From NCBI GenBank assembly GCA_026415505.1, contig JAOAGY010000002.1:1-35646 (forward strand): a stretch of 35,646 nt of DNA, in the 5' to 3' direction. Source of the stretch: Chlorobiota bacterium (GTDB lineage Bacteria > Bacteroidota > Ignavibacteria > Kapaibacteriales > NICIL-2). The notes under the pieces were generated by a model. It ran no database searches. It saw nothing but the letters and a program-made list of their open reading frames with translations, and had not been told where the DNA came from. The position numbers were made by a program, and so were the translations under genes. Each line of letters opens with the position of its first letter. Positions within the stretch are counted from its first letter, which is position 1. Positions 19,085-27,438 of the stretch are shown piece after piece.

Positions 19085-20005
19085 ATGGCATTTCTCGAAC
19101 TGGAGGGCGTTACCAAACGCTACGGCACGTACTGCGCCAACGACGGCATCAGCTTCAGCGTCGAGCGTGGCAGACTTTTCGGCGTGCTCGGTCCGAACGG
19201 CGCCGGCAAGACGACGCTGCTGCGGATGATCACACGGATACTCCTTCCCGACGAAGGCACAATTCGATTCGACGGCGAGCCGCTGCGTATCGAGCATCAA
19301 CAACGCATCGGCTACGTGCCGGAAGAACGCGGTCTCTACAAAAACCTCACCGTGCTCGACAACTTGCGATACTTCGGGCAGCTCAAAGGTCTTTCGTATG
19401 CCGACGCGACAGCGCGCACGCTGCGATGGCTCGATCGTATGGAAGCACACGGCTGGGAGAAAAAGAAAGTTCGCGAGCTATCGAAAGGCATGAGCCAGAA
19501 GGTGCAATTCATCGCCTCCGTGCTGCACGATCCGCCCCTATTGGTGCTCGACGAGCCGTTCAGCGGTCTCGATCCGATCAACGTGGAAGTGTTTCTCGAC
19601 GTCATCGCCGAGTTGCGTGCCGGCGGAACGACGATCCTTTTTTCGACGCACGTCATGGAGCAAGTCGAACAACTCTGCGACGACATCGTACTCATCAACC
19701 GGGGGCGAATCGTCGAGAGCGGCTCGCTTCGCCAGGTGAAAGCACGGTACGGCATCCGTCGGCTGGAACTCGAATTCGAAGGCAGCGGCGATTTTCTCGA
19801 CCGTCTACCGCAGCTTTCCATTGTCGAACGGCGCGATCACAGCGTGGCGATCGCTCTCGATGGCGGCATCGAACAGGCACAACGTATCATCGCTGCCGCG
19901 CTCGAACACACCATGCTGCGACGTGCCGAGTGCGTCGAACCGACGCTCCGCGAAATCTTCATCGAAACCGTCCGTCGCACACAATCGGAAGAGGTGACAG
20001 CATGA
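19085..20005 (+). CDS. ABC transporter ATP-binding protein (NatA/CcmA-like)
   Basis: The 306-aa ATPase drives an ABC-2 type exporter. It has Walker A GPNGAGKTT (36-44), a Q-loop near IGYVPEERGLYKNLT, the ABC signature LSKGMSQKVQF (LSGGQ variant), Walker B LLVLDEPFSGLDP, and a switch His in FSTHVMEQVEQL. A C-terminal extension of about 80 residues resembles the DUF4162 domain of Na+ or drug exporters. ATG 19085 (MAFLELEGVTKRYG) matches the family start; the longer frame overlaps hpnE. The start of the permease gene overlaps its stop as ATGA. A TATTTTG element at 19048-19054 may be the -7 promoter element. The substrate cannot be read from sequence. Confidence 0.93.
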   Translation: MAFLELEGVTKRYGTYCANDGISFSVERGRLFGVLGPNGAGKTTLLRMITRILLPDEGTIRFDGEPLRIEHQQRIGYVPEERGLYKNLTVLDNLRYFGQLKGLSYADATARTLRWLDRMEAHGWEKKKVRELSKGMSQKVQFIASVLHDPPLLVLDEPFSGLDPINVEVFLDVIAELRAGGTTILFSTHVMEQVEQLCDDIVLINRGRIVESGSLRQVKARYGIRRLELEFEGSGDFLDRLPQLSIVERRDHSVAIALDGGIEQAQRIIAAALEHTMLRRAECVEPTLREIFIETVRRTQSEEVTA

Positions 20006-21291
20006 GCACTGCATGGATCATCGCGCGCCACGAATTCCTCTCGCGCGTTCGGACCAAGGGCTTCATCGTCTCGACACTTCTGGCGCCGCTCGGCATCGTG
20101 CTATTGGTTGCCGTACCGATTCTGCTGACGCAGGTGGAAACGCCCATCCAGCACCGCATTGCAGTGCTCGATCGTAGCGGTCGAGATATTGCATTGAAGC
20201 TCGCCAGCGCCGATTCGTCGCTGTTCGTTCCGACCGATGAGCCGCTCGACACTCTCCGCGCACGAGTGCTCGCCAAAGAGCTGACCGGCTATCTGCTCGT
20301 TCCGCCCGATGCGATCGAACAAGATAGCGTCGTTCTCTTCAGTCGGGGTGGCGGCGGTTTCGGTATGCACGAAGCAGTCACCAACACCGTGCGTGAAGTG
20401 TTTCGCCGCGAGCGATTGCTCGCACGCGGCGCCGATACCGCGCTCATCCGTTTGGCAGAACAACGCACGAAAATCGAGCGCGTCAAAGTCACTGCCGAGC
20501 GCACCGAACGCGACCAGACAGCGCTGCTGACGGGCATCGGCTATTTCCTGAGCATGGTCGTGTACATGCTGCTGTTCATTTACGGCGGGATCGTCATGCG
20601 CTCGGTGCTCGAAGAGAAGACCAACCGCATCGTCGAGATTCTCGCCTCGTCTGCGCGCCCGTTCGACATCATGCTCGGCAAGATCACCGGTGTCGGCGCA
20701 GTGGGATTGTTTCAGCTCGCGTTGTGGCTCGTACTCACCGCCGCTGCTTTTGCCCTGGCTGGTTCGATGCTCGTCTCGATGAGCGGTGCTGCCACGCAAA
20801 TGGAAGCGCTTGCCTACTATCGCTCGCACGACAACGACATCGCCACGCTCGTGCTGCAAGCTCCGAGCATATCGCTGGGACTTGTCGTTGCATTCGTGTT
20901 TTTCTTCCTGACAGGCTACGTGTTCTATTCGACGCTGTTCGCCGGCATCGCCGCAGCCGCCGACACCGAGCAGGACATTCAAACGCTCCAAGCGCCGGTG
21001 AGCATCTTCATCGTACTGCCGATTCTGACGATCCCGATGATCATGAACGCCCCCGACAGCACGCTGGCAGTCGTTCTATCGCTCGTGCCGATGTTCAGCC
21101 CGATACTGATGGTCATGCGCCTGTTTGCGACCGAGGTGCCGTGGTGGCAGATCGCAGCATCGGTCGTTCTGATGCTCGGCTCAATCGTCGGTGCGGTGTG
21201 GCTCGCCGGACGCATCTATCGCATCGGCATTCTCCGCTACGGTCAACGACCGTCGTTCCGACAATTGGCACGCTGGATCGTCGAGGGATAA
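20002..21291 (+). CDS. ABC-2 type permease (NatB-like)
   Basis: The 429-aa membrane partner of the preceding ATPase. It starts MSTAWIIARHEFLSRVRTKG, the conserved cytoplasmic entry of ABC-2 permeases, followed by a first transmembrane helix (about 22-45), a large extracytoplasmic domain (about 45-180), then five or six helices including GIGYFLSMVVYMLLFIYGGI, LVVAFVFFFLTGYVFYSTLF and a late helix before AGRIYRIGILRYG. The cytoplasmic motif VLEEKTNRIVEILASSARP is typical of NatB-like sodium or drug exporters. Translation is coupled to the ATPase by the 4-nt ATGA overlap. The gene ends 7 nt before a hairpin. Na+ efflux is a possible role, but substrate is not determined. Confidence 0.92.
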   Translation: MSTAWIIARHEFLSRVRTKGFIVSTLLAPLGIVLLVAVPILLTQVETPIQHRIAVLDRSGRDIALKLASADSSLFVPTDEPLDTLRARVLAKELTGYLLVPPDAIEQDSVVLFSRGGGGFGMHEAVTNTVREVFRRERLLARGADTALIRLAEQRTKIERVKVTAERTERDQTALLTGIGYFLSMVVYMLLFIYGGIVMRSVLEEKTNRIVEILASSARPFDIMLGKITGVGAVGLFQLALWLVLTAAAFALAGSMLVSMSGAATQMEALAYYRSHDNDIATLVLQAPSISLGLVVAFVFFFLTGYVFYSTLFAGIAAAADTEQDIQTLQAPVSIFIVLPILTIPMIMNAPDSTLAVVLSLVPMFSPILMVMRLFATEVPWWQIAASVVLMLGSIVGAVWLAGRIYRIGILRYGQRPSFRQLARWIVEG

Positions 21292-21325
21292 AAAACAGGG
21301 GCGGTCCCCCAATGAAAACCGCCCC
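21291..21325 (-). terminator. Terminator between convergent permease and paaA genes
   Basis: GGGGCGGT at 21298-21305 pairs with ACCGCCCC at 21318-21325. On the minus strand the stem is followed by TG and a T-run (21291-21295 and beyond), making a good intrinsic terminator for the paaA transcript. On the plus strand the same hairpin lacks a U-tract, so it may stop the permease transcript only weakly. Confidence 0.8.
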
Positions 21326-21358
21326 CACTATAGAGGTACTCCATGAAGCGTGTAAAAG

Positions 21359-22342
21359 TCAACACAGCGGCGCGACGTACTGCGCATCGGGTTTCATCAA
21401 CGCGCGACGCACCCACGCACCACTTTCTTCGACCCACCGGCGGACAGCCAGACGCTCCTTGTTGCACGGACCGTTGCCGTTGATGACGCGCCAGAACTCG
21501 TCCCAATCGGGATCGCTGTATTCCCACATGCCGGTATCGGGATTCTTGCGCAGGTTCGGATCGGGAACGGTCAAGCCCAGCTCCCAAATTTTCGGCACGT
21601 AGCTATCGAGGAACTGTTGGCGCATTTGGTCGTTCGAGGCGATTTTGACTTTCCATCGCATCAGAATCTCGGTGTGCTGCGACATCTTGTCCGGCGGACC
21701 GAAAAAGTGCATGATCGGCTTCCACCAGCGATTGAGCGCTTCTTGGACCATCTGCTTTTGCTGTTTCGTCCCCGTCGCGAGCGTGACGACGTTGTCGTAG
21801 CCGTACTTGAGATGGAACGATTCTTCCATGCAGATGCGCTCCAATGCGCGGCTGTAGGGACCGTACGAACCTTTGGCGTTGGTGACCTGGTTGATGATCG
21901 CCGCCGCATCGATGAGCCAGGCGATGACCGCCGTATCAGCCCACGTCACCGCCGGGTAGTTGAACACGTTCGAGTATTTCGCTTTGCCCGTCAACAGATC
22001 GGTCAGCATCTGCTCGCGCGATTTGCCGAGCGTTTCGGCAGCGGCGTAGAGGAGCTGTCCGTGACCGATCTCGTCCTGCACTTTCGCCATCAGCGCCATC
22101 TTTCGCTTGAAGCCGGGCGCGCGCGTGATCCACGTGCCTTCGGGCAATGCGCCGATGATCTCCGAGTGCGCATGCTGTTCGATCATGCGCAGAAGCTGAC
22201 GCCGATATTCGCGCGGCATCCAATCGCTCGGCTCGATCTTTTCGCCGCGAGCGATTTTCGCCTCGAACTCGGCGAGCTTTTCCGGGTCCTCGGCGAAGCG
22301 ATCGTCGCCGATGCGCTCGGTTATGCTCAAATTGCCGTACAT
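21359..22342 (-). CDS. paaA: Phenylacetyl-CoA epoxidase subunit A-like diiron protein (orphan)
   Basis: The 327-aa protein resembles PaaA, the diiron catalytic subunit of ring-1,2-phenylacetyl-CoA epoxidase, which converts phenylacetyl-CoA to its epoxide with O2. Diiron ligand motifs are visible: Glu in [13 protein letters not shown], the first ExxH in [10 protein letters not shown], and the second in [11 protein letters not shown]. The N-terminal [21 protein letters not shown] and the [20 protein letters not shown] segment also fit PaaA. ATG 22342 ([12 protein letters not shown]) is the family start. The partner subunits PaaB, PaaC, PaaD and PaaE, normally in the same operon, are absent from the window. 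Instead the gene follows a HmuY-like lipoprotein gene by 57 nt and ends at a terminator. Either the rest of the complex is elsewhere, or this is a divergent diiron oxygenase. Confidence 0.88.
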   Translation of the reverse strand: MYGNLSITERIGDDRFAEDPEKLAEFEAKIARGEKIEPSDWMPREYRRQLLRMIEQHAHSEIIGALPEGTWITRAPGFKRKMALMAKVQDEIGHGQLLYAAAETLGKSREQMLTDLLTGKAKYSNVFNYPAVTWADTAVIAWLIDAAAIINQVTNAKGSYGPYSRALERICMEESFHLKYGYDNVVTLATGTKQQKQMVQEALNRWWKPIMHFFGPPDKMSQHTEILMRWKVKIASNDQMRQQFLDSYVPKIWELGLTVPDPNLRKNPDTGMWEYSDPDWDEFWRVINGNGPCNKERLAVRRWVEESGAWVRRALMKPDAQYVAPLC

Positions 22343-22399
22343 TGTCGCCTCCGGTTCGTTGGTTGAACGCTCAGCTCGCGCCTGCAAAGATAACACCGA

Positions 22400-23059
22400 T
22401 CATCGCAGCCGCGTTCCGTCACCTTTGACGTAGCGAATCGTGTAATAGTTTGTCACCGAGCGATAGTCGGGCGAAGCCGGCGCGTCTTTGTAAATGCTCA
22501 GCAACTGGAACTTGACGTAACGATTGCTCTTGGTGCGCACCAGAAACGTCATGTTCGGATTGATCGTCACTGCATGGCGCGGCGGTCCGGTGTAACCGAA
22601 CAAGTCTCCACCGCCGAGCACGGGCACGATGCGACCAGTGCGACTGGTGTCGTCGTTGCGCAATTGCGACAGATACGGCGTTGCATTGGCGAGCGAATCG
22701 AACGGCACACTGAGCAACGCCGCTTGTGTTTGACCGTTGGGGTTGACCGTGCCCGAATTGAAAAACATCGGACCGAGCTGCGTATAGACGGCAACAAAGT
22801 AGCCGATGCCTGCTTGCGATGTATCGTACGGCACAAAGCGGAACTTGACGTCCCAATCGGCACCGCTGGCGGACGCAGCATTGACCGCTGTGTCCTTGTC
22901 GAACGAGTAGTAGAGCCAGCCATCTTGAGGCGATGGCGACAGGTTCGACTTGACGACCACTTGGAGCGACGTCGGTGTCGGCTCGTTGGTCGAATTGTCC
23001 TTGCAGCCGACCAATCCAGCCACTGCTGCAACGACCAAAAGTGCAACGAAACGCTTCAT
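22400..23059 (-). CDS. HmuY-like heme-binding lipoprotein
   Basis: This 219-aa lipoprotein has a signal sequence and lipobox (MKRFVALLVVAAVAGLVGC, Cys19). The remaining sequence resembles the HmuY family, outer-membrane hemophores of Bacteroidota that bind heme and hand it to a TonB receptor. Matching features are WLYYSFDKDTAV, GADWDVKFRF, NSGTVNPNGQTQAA, the FDSLANATPY segment, VRTKSNRYVKFQLLSIYKD and the terminal NYYTIRYVKGDG. Length is close to Porphyromonas HmuY. Heme ligands of known HmuY (His or Met) cannot be placed by eye, so heme binding itself is inferred. The gene lies 31 nt downstream of a TolB-like propeller gene and upstream of paaA, likely one transcript. ATG 23059 is set by the signal peptide; the longer frame overlaps the upstream gene. 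Confidence 0.82.
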   Translation of the reverse strand: MKRFVALLVVAAVAGLVGCKDNSTNEPTPTSLQVVVKSNLSPSPQDGWLYYSFDKDTAVNAASASGADWDVKFRFVPYDTSQAGIGYFVAVYTQLGPMFFNSGTVNPNGQTQAALLSVPFDSLANATPYLSQLRNDDTSRTGRIVPVLGGGDLFGYTGPPRHAVTINPNMTFLVRTKSNRYVKFQLLSIYKDAPASPDYRSVTNYYTIRYVKGDGTRLR

Positions 23060-23090
23060 TGTGGGAATGGTGAGATTGTGAGACAAACGA

Positions 23091-24146
23091 CTATTCGACC
23101 CAGTCGCAGATGAACACATTGGTTTCGCCGGGTCGTGATCCGTTTCGATTGGAACAGAAGATGAGTTTTTTGCCGTCGCGCGAAAACATCGGGAAGCCAT
23201 CGAAACCCTCGTAGTAGGTGATGCGTTCGAGCCCCGTTCCGTCGATGTTGACGATGTAGAGATCGAAGTTGCGCGAGCGCGGATCAGCCATGTTCGAGCT
23301 GAAGATGATCCGCTTGCCGTCGGGGTGGAAAAACGGCGCAAAATTGGCTGCACCGTTGGCGGTCACTTGCCGGATGTTCGAGCCGTCGGCGTCCATGACG
23401 TAGATTTCGAGCGCTCGCGGACGCACCAGATGCTGCGCCAGTAGCTCGGCGTACTCGACCGAATCTTTCCCTTTCGGACGCGAAGCGCGGAAAACGATCT
23501 TCGTGCCGTCGAAACTGAAAAAGGCTCCGCCGTCGTAGCCGAACGTATGCGTCAGACGGCGAACGTTCGAACCGTCCAGGTCGCACGAATACAGTTCGAT
23601 GTCGCCGTCGCGCGTCGAGGTGAAAACGATTTTGTCGCCCGTCGGTGAAACGGTTGCTTCGGCGTCGTATCCATCGCTGCGAAGGATACACCGCGGATTG
23701 GAGCCATCGGCTGCGGCACGGTAGATTTCGTACTGCGGATAGAGCGGCCACACATATCCCCGCGACCGATCCGGCACGGGCGGACAGTCGGGCGAGTGTT
23801 CGTGCGTGCTGGCGTAGATGATCTCGCCGTTGGGCAGAAAGTACGAGCACGTCGTGCGACCTTTGCCGGTGCTGACCAGGCGCTTGCCCGATCCGTCGAG
23901 ATTCATCGTGTAAATCTGGTCACAACCGCCGTCGCCGTGCGCTTGGTAGATGATTTTCTGTTCGTCGAACGAAAAGTATGCCTCGGCGTTTTCTCCGCCG
24001 AAGGTCAGTTGGACGATGTTCTTCAAATGCCGCTCGCGCGGGTCGTGCAGCTCGGGCGGCAGCGGTTTGCCACGATCGGTATCGGTTGCTCCGAGAGCGA
24101 TTGTCACGACCGCGGCGAACACTACGGCGAGTCTATCGGTACGCAT
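23091..24146 (-). CDS. TolB-like beta-propeller (PD40 repeat) periplasmic protein
   Basis: This 351-aa exported protein has a signal peptide (MRTDRLAVVFAAVVTIALGA) followed by repeated TolB/WD40-like PD40 units: IVQLTFGGENAEAYFSFD, YTMNLDGSGKRLVS, AEATVSPTGDKIVFTSTRDG, YSCDLDGSNVRRLTH, APFFHPDGKRIIFSSN and MFSRDGKKLIFCSNRNG. These repeats form a six-bladed propeller in TolB and related proteins. No enzymatic domain is present, so a binding or scaffold role is likely. Several Cys residues (GGCDQIY, TTCSYF, SPDCPPV, RCILR) are unusual and could form disulfides. ATG 24146 starts the signal peptide and is divergent from the MarR gene. It heads the run tolB-like, hmuY-like, paaA. Ligand unknown. 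Confidence 0.9.
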   Translation of the reverse strand: MRTDRLAVVFAAVVTIALGATDTDRGKPLPPELHDPRERHLKNIVQLTFGGENAEAYFSFDEQKIIYQAHGDGGCDQIYTMNLDGSGKRLVSTGKGRTTCSYFLPNGEIIYASTHEHSPDCPPVPDRSRGYVWPLYPQYEIYRAAADGSNPRCILRSDGYDAEATVSPTGDKIVFTSTRDGDIELYSCDLDGSNVRRLTHTFGYDGGAFFSFDGTKIVFRASRPKGKDSVEYAELLAQHLVRPRALEIYVMDADGSNIRQVTANGAANFAPFFHPDGKRIIFSSNMADPRSRNFDLYIVNIDGTGLERITYYEGFDGFPMFSRDGKKLIFCSNRNGSRPGETNVFICDWVE

Positions 24147-24181
24147 GGTCGTTTGCGATATTTGACAAGTGAATGCGGACG

Positions 24182-24189
24182 CAAAATTA
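24182..24189 (-). promoter_or_regulatory. -7 element (TAATTTTG) for the tolB-like operon
   Basis: On the minus strand TAATTTTG matches TAnnTTTG exactly and lies 35 nt upstream of the tolB-like ATG. No TTTG is seen at the expected -33 position. The 73-bp region is shared with the divergent marR gene. Confidence 0.4.
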
Positions 24190-24219
24190 GAGAATCCAAC
24201 ATTTGTTTTTACACACATC

Positions 24220-24708
24220 ATGCCGTCACAGCGAGCGACACCGAAACTGAAAGCCGCACTCGACGCCGTCTTGGGCGTCCGGCGTGCCGCTCGTGCCATC
24301 GACGACATCGTGGACATCGCCTGCCGTCCGCTCGGCATCACGGGTGTGCAGTACAACATTTTGCGCATCCTTTCGCGCGCACCGGTCGAGGGCTGCTCGC
24401 GCTCGCAGATCGTCGCACAACTGATCGAACAACACGCCGACGTCACACGCGCTATCGACGGGCTGGTGGCGGCTGGCTACGTCGAACGCGAACACGCCGC
24501 ACACGATCGGCGCGTCGTGCTCCACCGCATCACCGCTGCCGGACGGAGTGCCATCGAGCAGCTCGATCCGTTTTTGATGGCAGCGCTCCAGCGCATGGCG
24601 CGCCATTTCACCAGCGACGAACTCGAAACGCTCGCTCGCTTGAGCGCCCGCTTCCCCGATGCCGCTGCCGAAGCCCGACAGGCAGATGGCGATTCTACCG
24701 AGCGATAA
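24220..24708 (+). CDS. MarR-family transcriptional regulator
   Basis: The 162-aa protein is a winged-helix DNA-binding repressor or sensor. It shows the typical order LGITGVQYNILRIL, then SRSQIVAQLIEQHADVTRAIDGLVAAGYVER (recognition helix), then the wing HDRRVVLHRITAAGRSAIEQLD, and C-terminal dimerisation helices. ATG 24220 is favoured because it lies close to the first helix; ATG 24169 in the same frame is possible. It is divergent from the tolB-like operon with only 73 bp between, so it could control that operon and itself. Its 3' end overlaps the convergent IsdG-like gene by 14 nt. A short imperfect palindrome TTGACAAGTGAA (24162-24173) lies upstream. The inducer is unknown; heme or aromatic acids fit the neighbours but are guesses. 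Confidence 0.92.
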   Translation: MPSQRATPKLKAALDAVLGVRRAARAIDDIVDIACRPLGITGVQYNILRILSRAPVEGCSRSQIVAQLIEQHADVTRAIDGLVAAGYVEREHAAHDRRVVLHRITAAGRSAIEQLDPFLMAALQRMARHFTSDELETLARLSARFPDAAAEARQADGDSTER

Positions 24709-25024
24709 CCTCGTAGGTGACGAACTCGGACGTCATCGGCGACTCCTCTCCACGCTCGCGCGCAGCACGCATGTCCTCGAAGCCTCGCCGATGCCCTTCC
24801 AGAAATTCCGGCGAACCGACCCACGCGCGAAACGCTTCCTCGCTTTCCCAGAAGCTCACGACCAGATACGGTTCGTCCGGCTTCTGCGGGCGCAAGACCT
24901 GCATACCGCAAAAACCCGGCATACGGTCGATCGCATGCGCTCGCGTGCGGAAAAGCTCTTCGAAACGCTCGCGATACTCTTCACGGCAACGGATGTGATT
25001 GATCGCGACGAAACCGACCTCCAT
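24695..25024 (-). CDS. IsdG/HmoB-like antibiotic biosynthesis monooxygenase family protein
   Basis: This 109-aa protein has the ABM ferredoxin-like fold: VGFVAINHIRCREEYRERFE, then HAIDRMPGFCGMQVLRP, LVVSFWESEEAFRAWVGSPEF and EGHRRGFED. IsdG-type heme-degrading monooxygenases use an Asn, Trp and His triad; here Asn9, the Trp in SFWESEEAF and the His in LEGHR stand in those positions. This suggests heme binding and oxygen-dependent heme breakdown, though ABM proteins with other roles share the fold. The ATG at 25024 lies 19 nt past the TonB receptor stop, so both are probably one transcript, which supports iron release from imported heme. The gene overlaps the convergent marR end by 14 nt. Confidence 0.85.
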   Translation of the reverse strand: MEVGFVAINHIRCREEYRERFEELFRTRAHAIDRMPGFCGMQVLRPQKPDEPYLVVSFWESEEAFRAWVGSPEFLEGHRRGFEDMRAARERGEESPMTSEFVTYEVIAR

Positions 25025-25043
25025 CGCACGTCCTCGATGAGTG

Positions 25044-27302
25044 TTACAACAAAAACCGCAATCCACCGGCGACGATCCGACCGTCGGCAGGAATGATGCC
25101 CGGTCCGGGATAGCCACCGGCTCGACGCGTAAAGTAGCGCCGATCGAAAAGATTGTTCACGCTGAGTTCTGCGAAAAGCCACTCGGTCAAACGCACCTGT
25201 GCACTGAAGTCCCAAACCACATACGACGGAACGATCCCGACGACGCCATTTGCACTACTGGCGGTATTGCTCGCATCGGCATAGCATTCGGACGTATAGC
25301 TGCTCTGGAGCGAGAGTGTCAGCATTTGTCCCCACTGATACCGCATACCGGCACGCACGATCCACTCCGGAGCGTATTCGACGCGTTTGCCGGCCGTCGG
25401 TCCGCCCGTATAGCGCGCGTCGGTGTACGAGCCAGCGAGAAAAAGCGACGGACGATGCTCGCCGAGCGAGAACAACCGATCGCCGAACAGCTCGGCATAG
25501 AACTCCGCACCGCGATGTTCGCTCGTGCCGAGATTGCGACGCAATTGCGATGCACCCGGCGTCAGCAACACCGTGTCGCCGCCGAGTGCCGCACGCGCGA
25601 CGGTGCCGATGCGATCGCCGTAGAACAGGTAGAAGCCCGATACATCGAAGCTGAGCACATCGCCGATCGTGCCGCGCACGCCGACATCGCTGCTCGCACC
25701 GCGGGACGAATGCAACGCCGGATCGACAGCCACCGACGGATCGCTCGGAAAAAGCTCGCTGAACTGCGCCGGACGCCAGCTCTGATGCGCATTGGCATAC
25801 GCTTCGACCGTTTCGAACACGCGCCACTGCACACCGATCCCGACGAGCGGCAGCCGTTCGACCGCCGTTTTCTCGAAACGCTGCACGCTACCCAGCGTAT
25901 CGAAGGCGTCGGCACTGCTGGCGCTTTTCTCGCGCGAGTACGTTCCGCGCCCTTCCATCTGGAGCCACTCGATGCGCACGCCCGGTGTGACCGACAGCGT
26001 TGGCGCAAGACGAATATTCCACTCGGCGAATGCAGCGACGTTTTCGGTGACGAACTCCAGATCGCGCGTCAGCGGTCGCACGAATTCCGTGCTGAAGCCA
26101 TCGCCATCGGGACCACGACCTTGCTTGCGGAGCGTGGAACCGCGATAGAGCCGCACCCCGACTGCAAGCGGACTGTACATCGTGCCGATGCCGACATCGT
26201 AACGAGTGCGCAGCTCGATGCCAGCGTTGCGGTAATTGTCCGTATTGACCCGGCGCGGATTGCTGCCGGTATCGGCGATCGTCGGGCTGGTCGTCAAACC
26301 GATGCTTTCCCGATCGCCGACGACGCCGAACACTTTCGCATCGAGCAGCGCACGATCGCCGAGCTGATGCTGAATCGAAAGCGTCGGGACAAGCCAGCGC
26401 ACGCCGAACCAGTCGCGATACCGCATCGCTTGGCGGGAATCGGCGGCATACTGTGCCGAATCGAGTCCGCCCGGCTGTTGCAGGCGATACTGCATGAGCG
26501 TCGCTTCCGCTGCGATCGTCGTGCGGTCGCCGATGCGGTAGCGTAGCTTCGGCATCACCGAGTATTGCCAGAATGCGTCGCTTTCCCGCTGGCTTCCATC
26601 GGAACGCAATACCACTGGACGACGCCAGCCATCACCGCGACGGTAATTGACCCCGACGTAGTACGAAAGCCGATCGCTGGTGCCACCGAGCGCAGTGTAG
26701 GTCGAATAGAATCCGTTCTGCCCACCGATTTGCGACGATTCCACCCCGAGCGTCCGATCCGACGGCGCCGATTTGGTCACGTAGTTGAGCAAACCGCCGA
26801 ACTGCGGTCCGTACTGCAACGATGCCGCTCCGCGGATGATCTCGATCCGTTCGAGCGATTCGAATGCTGGCGTAAAATACGCCTCCGGGTAGCCGGCAAT
26901 GTCGGCAGCAATGTCGGCGCCGTCCATCCGCGTGTTGAACTCCCACGATCGATTCGGACTCAAGCCCCGAACTGCAACGCCAGCTTGGACGCCCGTTCCG
27001 TCGTTTTCCCAGACCATCACTCCCGCGACGCGCCCCAGTGCTTGCCGCGTGTTGTTGAGCGAAAGATTGGCATCGCTCGGCAAAAGGCGCACGATCTCGG
27101 CTTTCTTGCTCGCCACAATCAGAGTTCCCTCGACCGACGGCATCGCCACACGCACCGTCGGCGCCGAACCTTCGACCACGACTGGTTTCTTGACCACCTC
27201 GAGCGTGTCGCTGCGACCGAGCCGCGCACGCTCGCCACCAGCGTACATCACAGAAGCAACAGCGACACAACCGACAACGAGTGAACCGATACGCATAGAC
27301 AT
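25044..27302 (-). CDS. TonB-dependent receptor, FecA-like
   Basis: The 752-aa outer-membrane protein has a signal peptide (MSMRIGSLVVGCVAVASVMYAGG), a plug domain and a 22-strand type barrel. Plug motifs include GRVAGVMVWENDGTGVQAGV, AVRGLSPNRSWEFNTRMDG and FESLERIEIIRGAASLQYGP, then QFGGLLNYVTK. The end NLFDRRYFTRRAGGYPGPG followed by IIPADGR is typical of ferric dicitrate (FecA)-type receptors, though the true ligand cannot be read. No N-terminal FecA signalling domain is evident. ATG 27302 is chosen (ATG 27296 is also possible). Directly downstream lies the IsdG-like gene, pointing to heme or ferric-chelate uptake. A 21-bp imperfect palindrome at 27343-27363 lies 41 bp upstream, suggesting regulation by a metal- or ligand-responsive repressor. 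Confidence 0.92.
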   Translation of the reverse strand: MSMRIGSLVVGCVAVASVMYAGGERARLGRSDTLEVVKKPVVVEGSAPTVRVAMPSVEGTLIVASKKAEIVRLLPSDANLSLNNTRQALGRVAGVMVWENDGTGVQAGVAVRGLSPNRSWEFNTRMDGADIAADIAGYPEAYFTPAFESLERIEIIRGAASLQYGPQFGGLLNYVTKSAPSDRTLGVESSQIGGQNGFYSTYTALGGTSDRLSYYVGVNYRRGDGWRRPVVLRSDGSQRESDAFWQYSVMPKLRYRIGDRTTIAAEATLMQYRLQQPGGLDSAQYAADSRQAMRYRDWFGVRWLVPTLSIQHQLGDRALLDAKVFGVVGDRESIGLTTSPTIADTGSNPRRVNTDNYRNAGIELRTRYDVGIGTMYSPLAVGVRLYRGSTLRKQGRGPDGDGFSTEFVRPLTRDLEFVTENVAAFAEWNIRLAPTLSVTPGVRIEWLQMEGRGTYSREKSASSADAFDTLGSVQRFEKTAVERLPLVGIGVQWRVFETVEAYANAHQSWRPAQFSELFPSDPSVAVDPALHSSRGASSDVGVRGTIGDVLSFDVSGFYLFYGDRIGTVARAALGGDTVLLTPGASQLRRNLGTSEHRGAEFYAELFGDRLFSLGEHRPSLFLAGSYTDARYTGGPTAGKRVEYAPEWIVRAGMRYQWGQMLTLSLQSSYTSECYADASNTASSANGVVGIVPSYVVWDFSAQVRLTEWLFAELSVNNLFDRRYFTRRAGGYPGPGIIPADGRIVAGGLRFLL

Positions 27303-27342
27303 CGCAAAACGAAAGTGAAACATCGAAAAATCAAAGCAAGGA

Positions 27343-27363
27343 AATTTAGACCAAGTCCAAATT
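27343..27363. promoter_or_regulatory. Imperfect palindrome upstream of the TonB receptor (candidate operator)
   Basis: AATTTAGAC-CAA-GTCCAAATT has two 9-bp arms that match at 8 of 9 positions around a 3-bp spacer. It overlaps a TAATTTG -7-like element (27358-27364, minus strand) and lies 41 bp before the receptor ATG. Size and position fit a repressor site such as a Fur-family box. The regulator is not identified. Confidence 0.5.
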
Positions 27364-27438
27364 ACGGAAAACAGGACAAATTCAGTCGGATTTTCGAGAA
27401 TTCATGCGCTTGTGCGAGAAAAGCAGTTTCCGAAGCGA

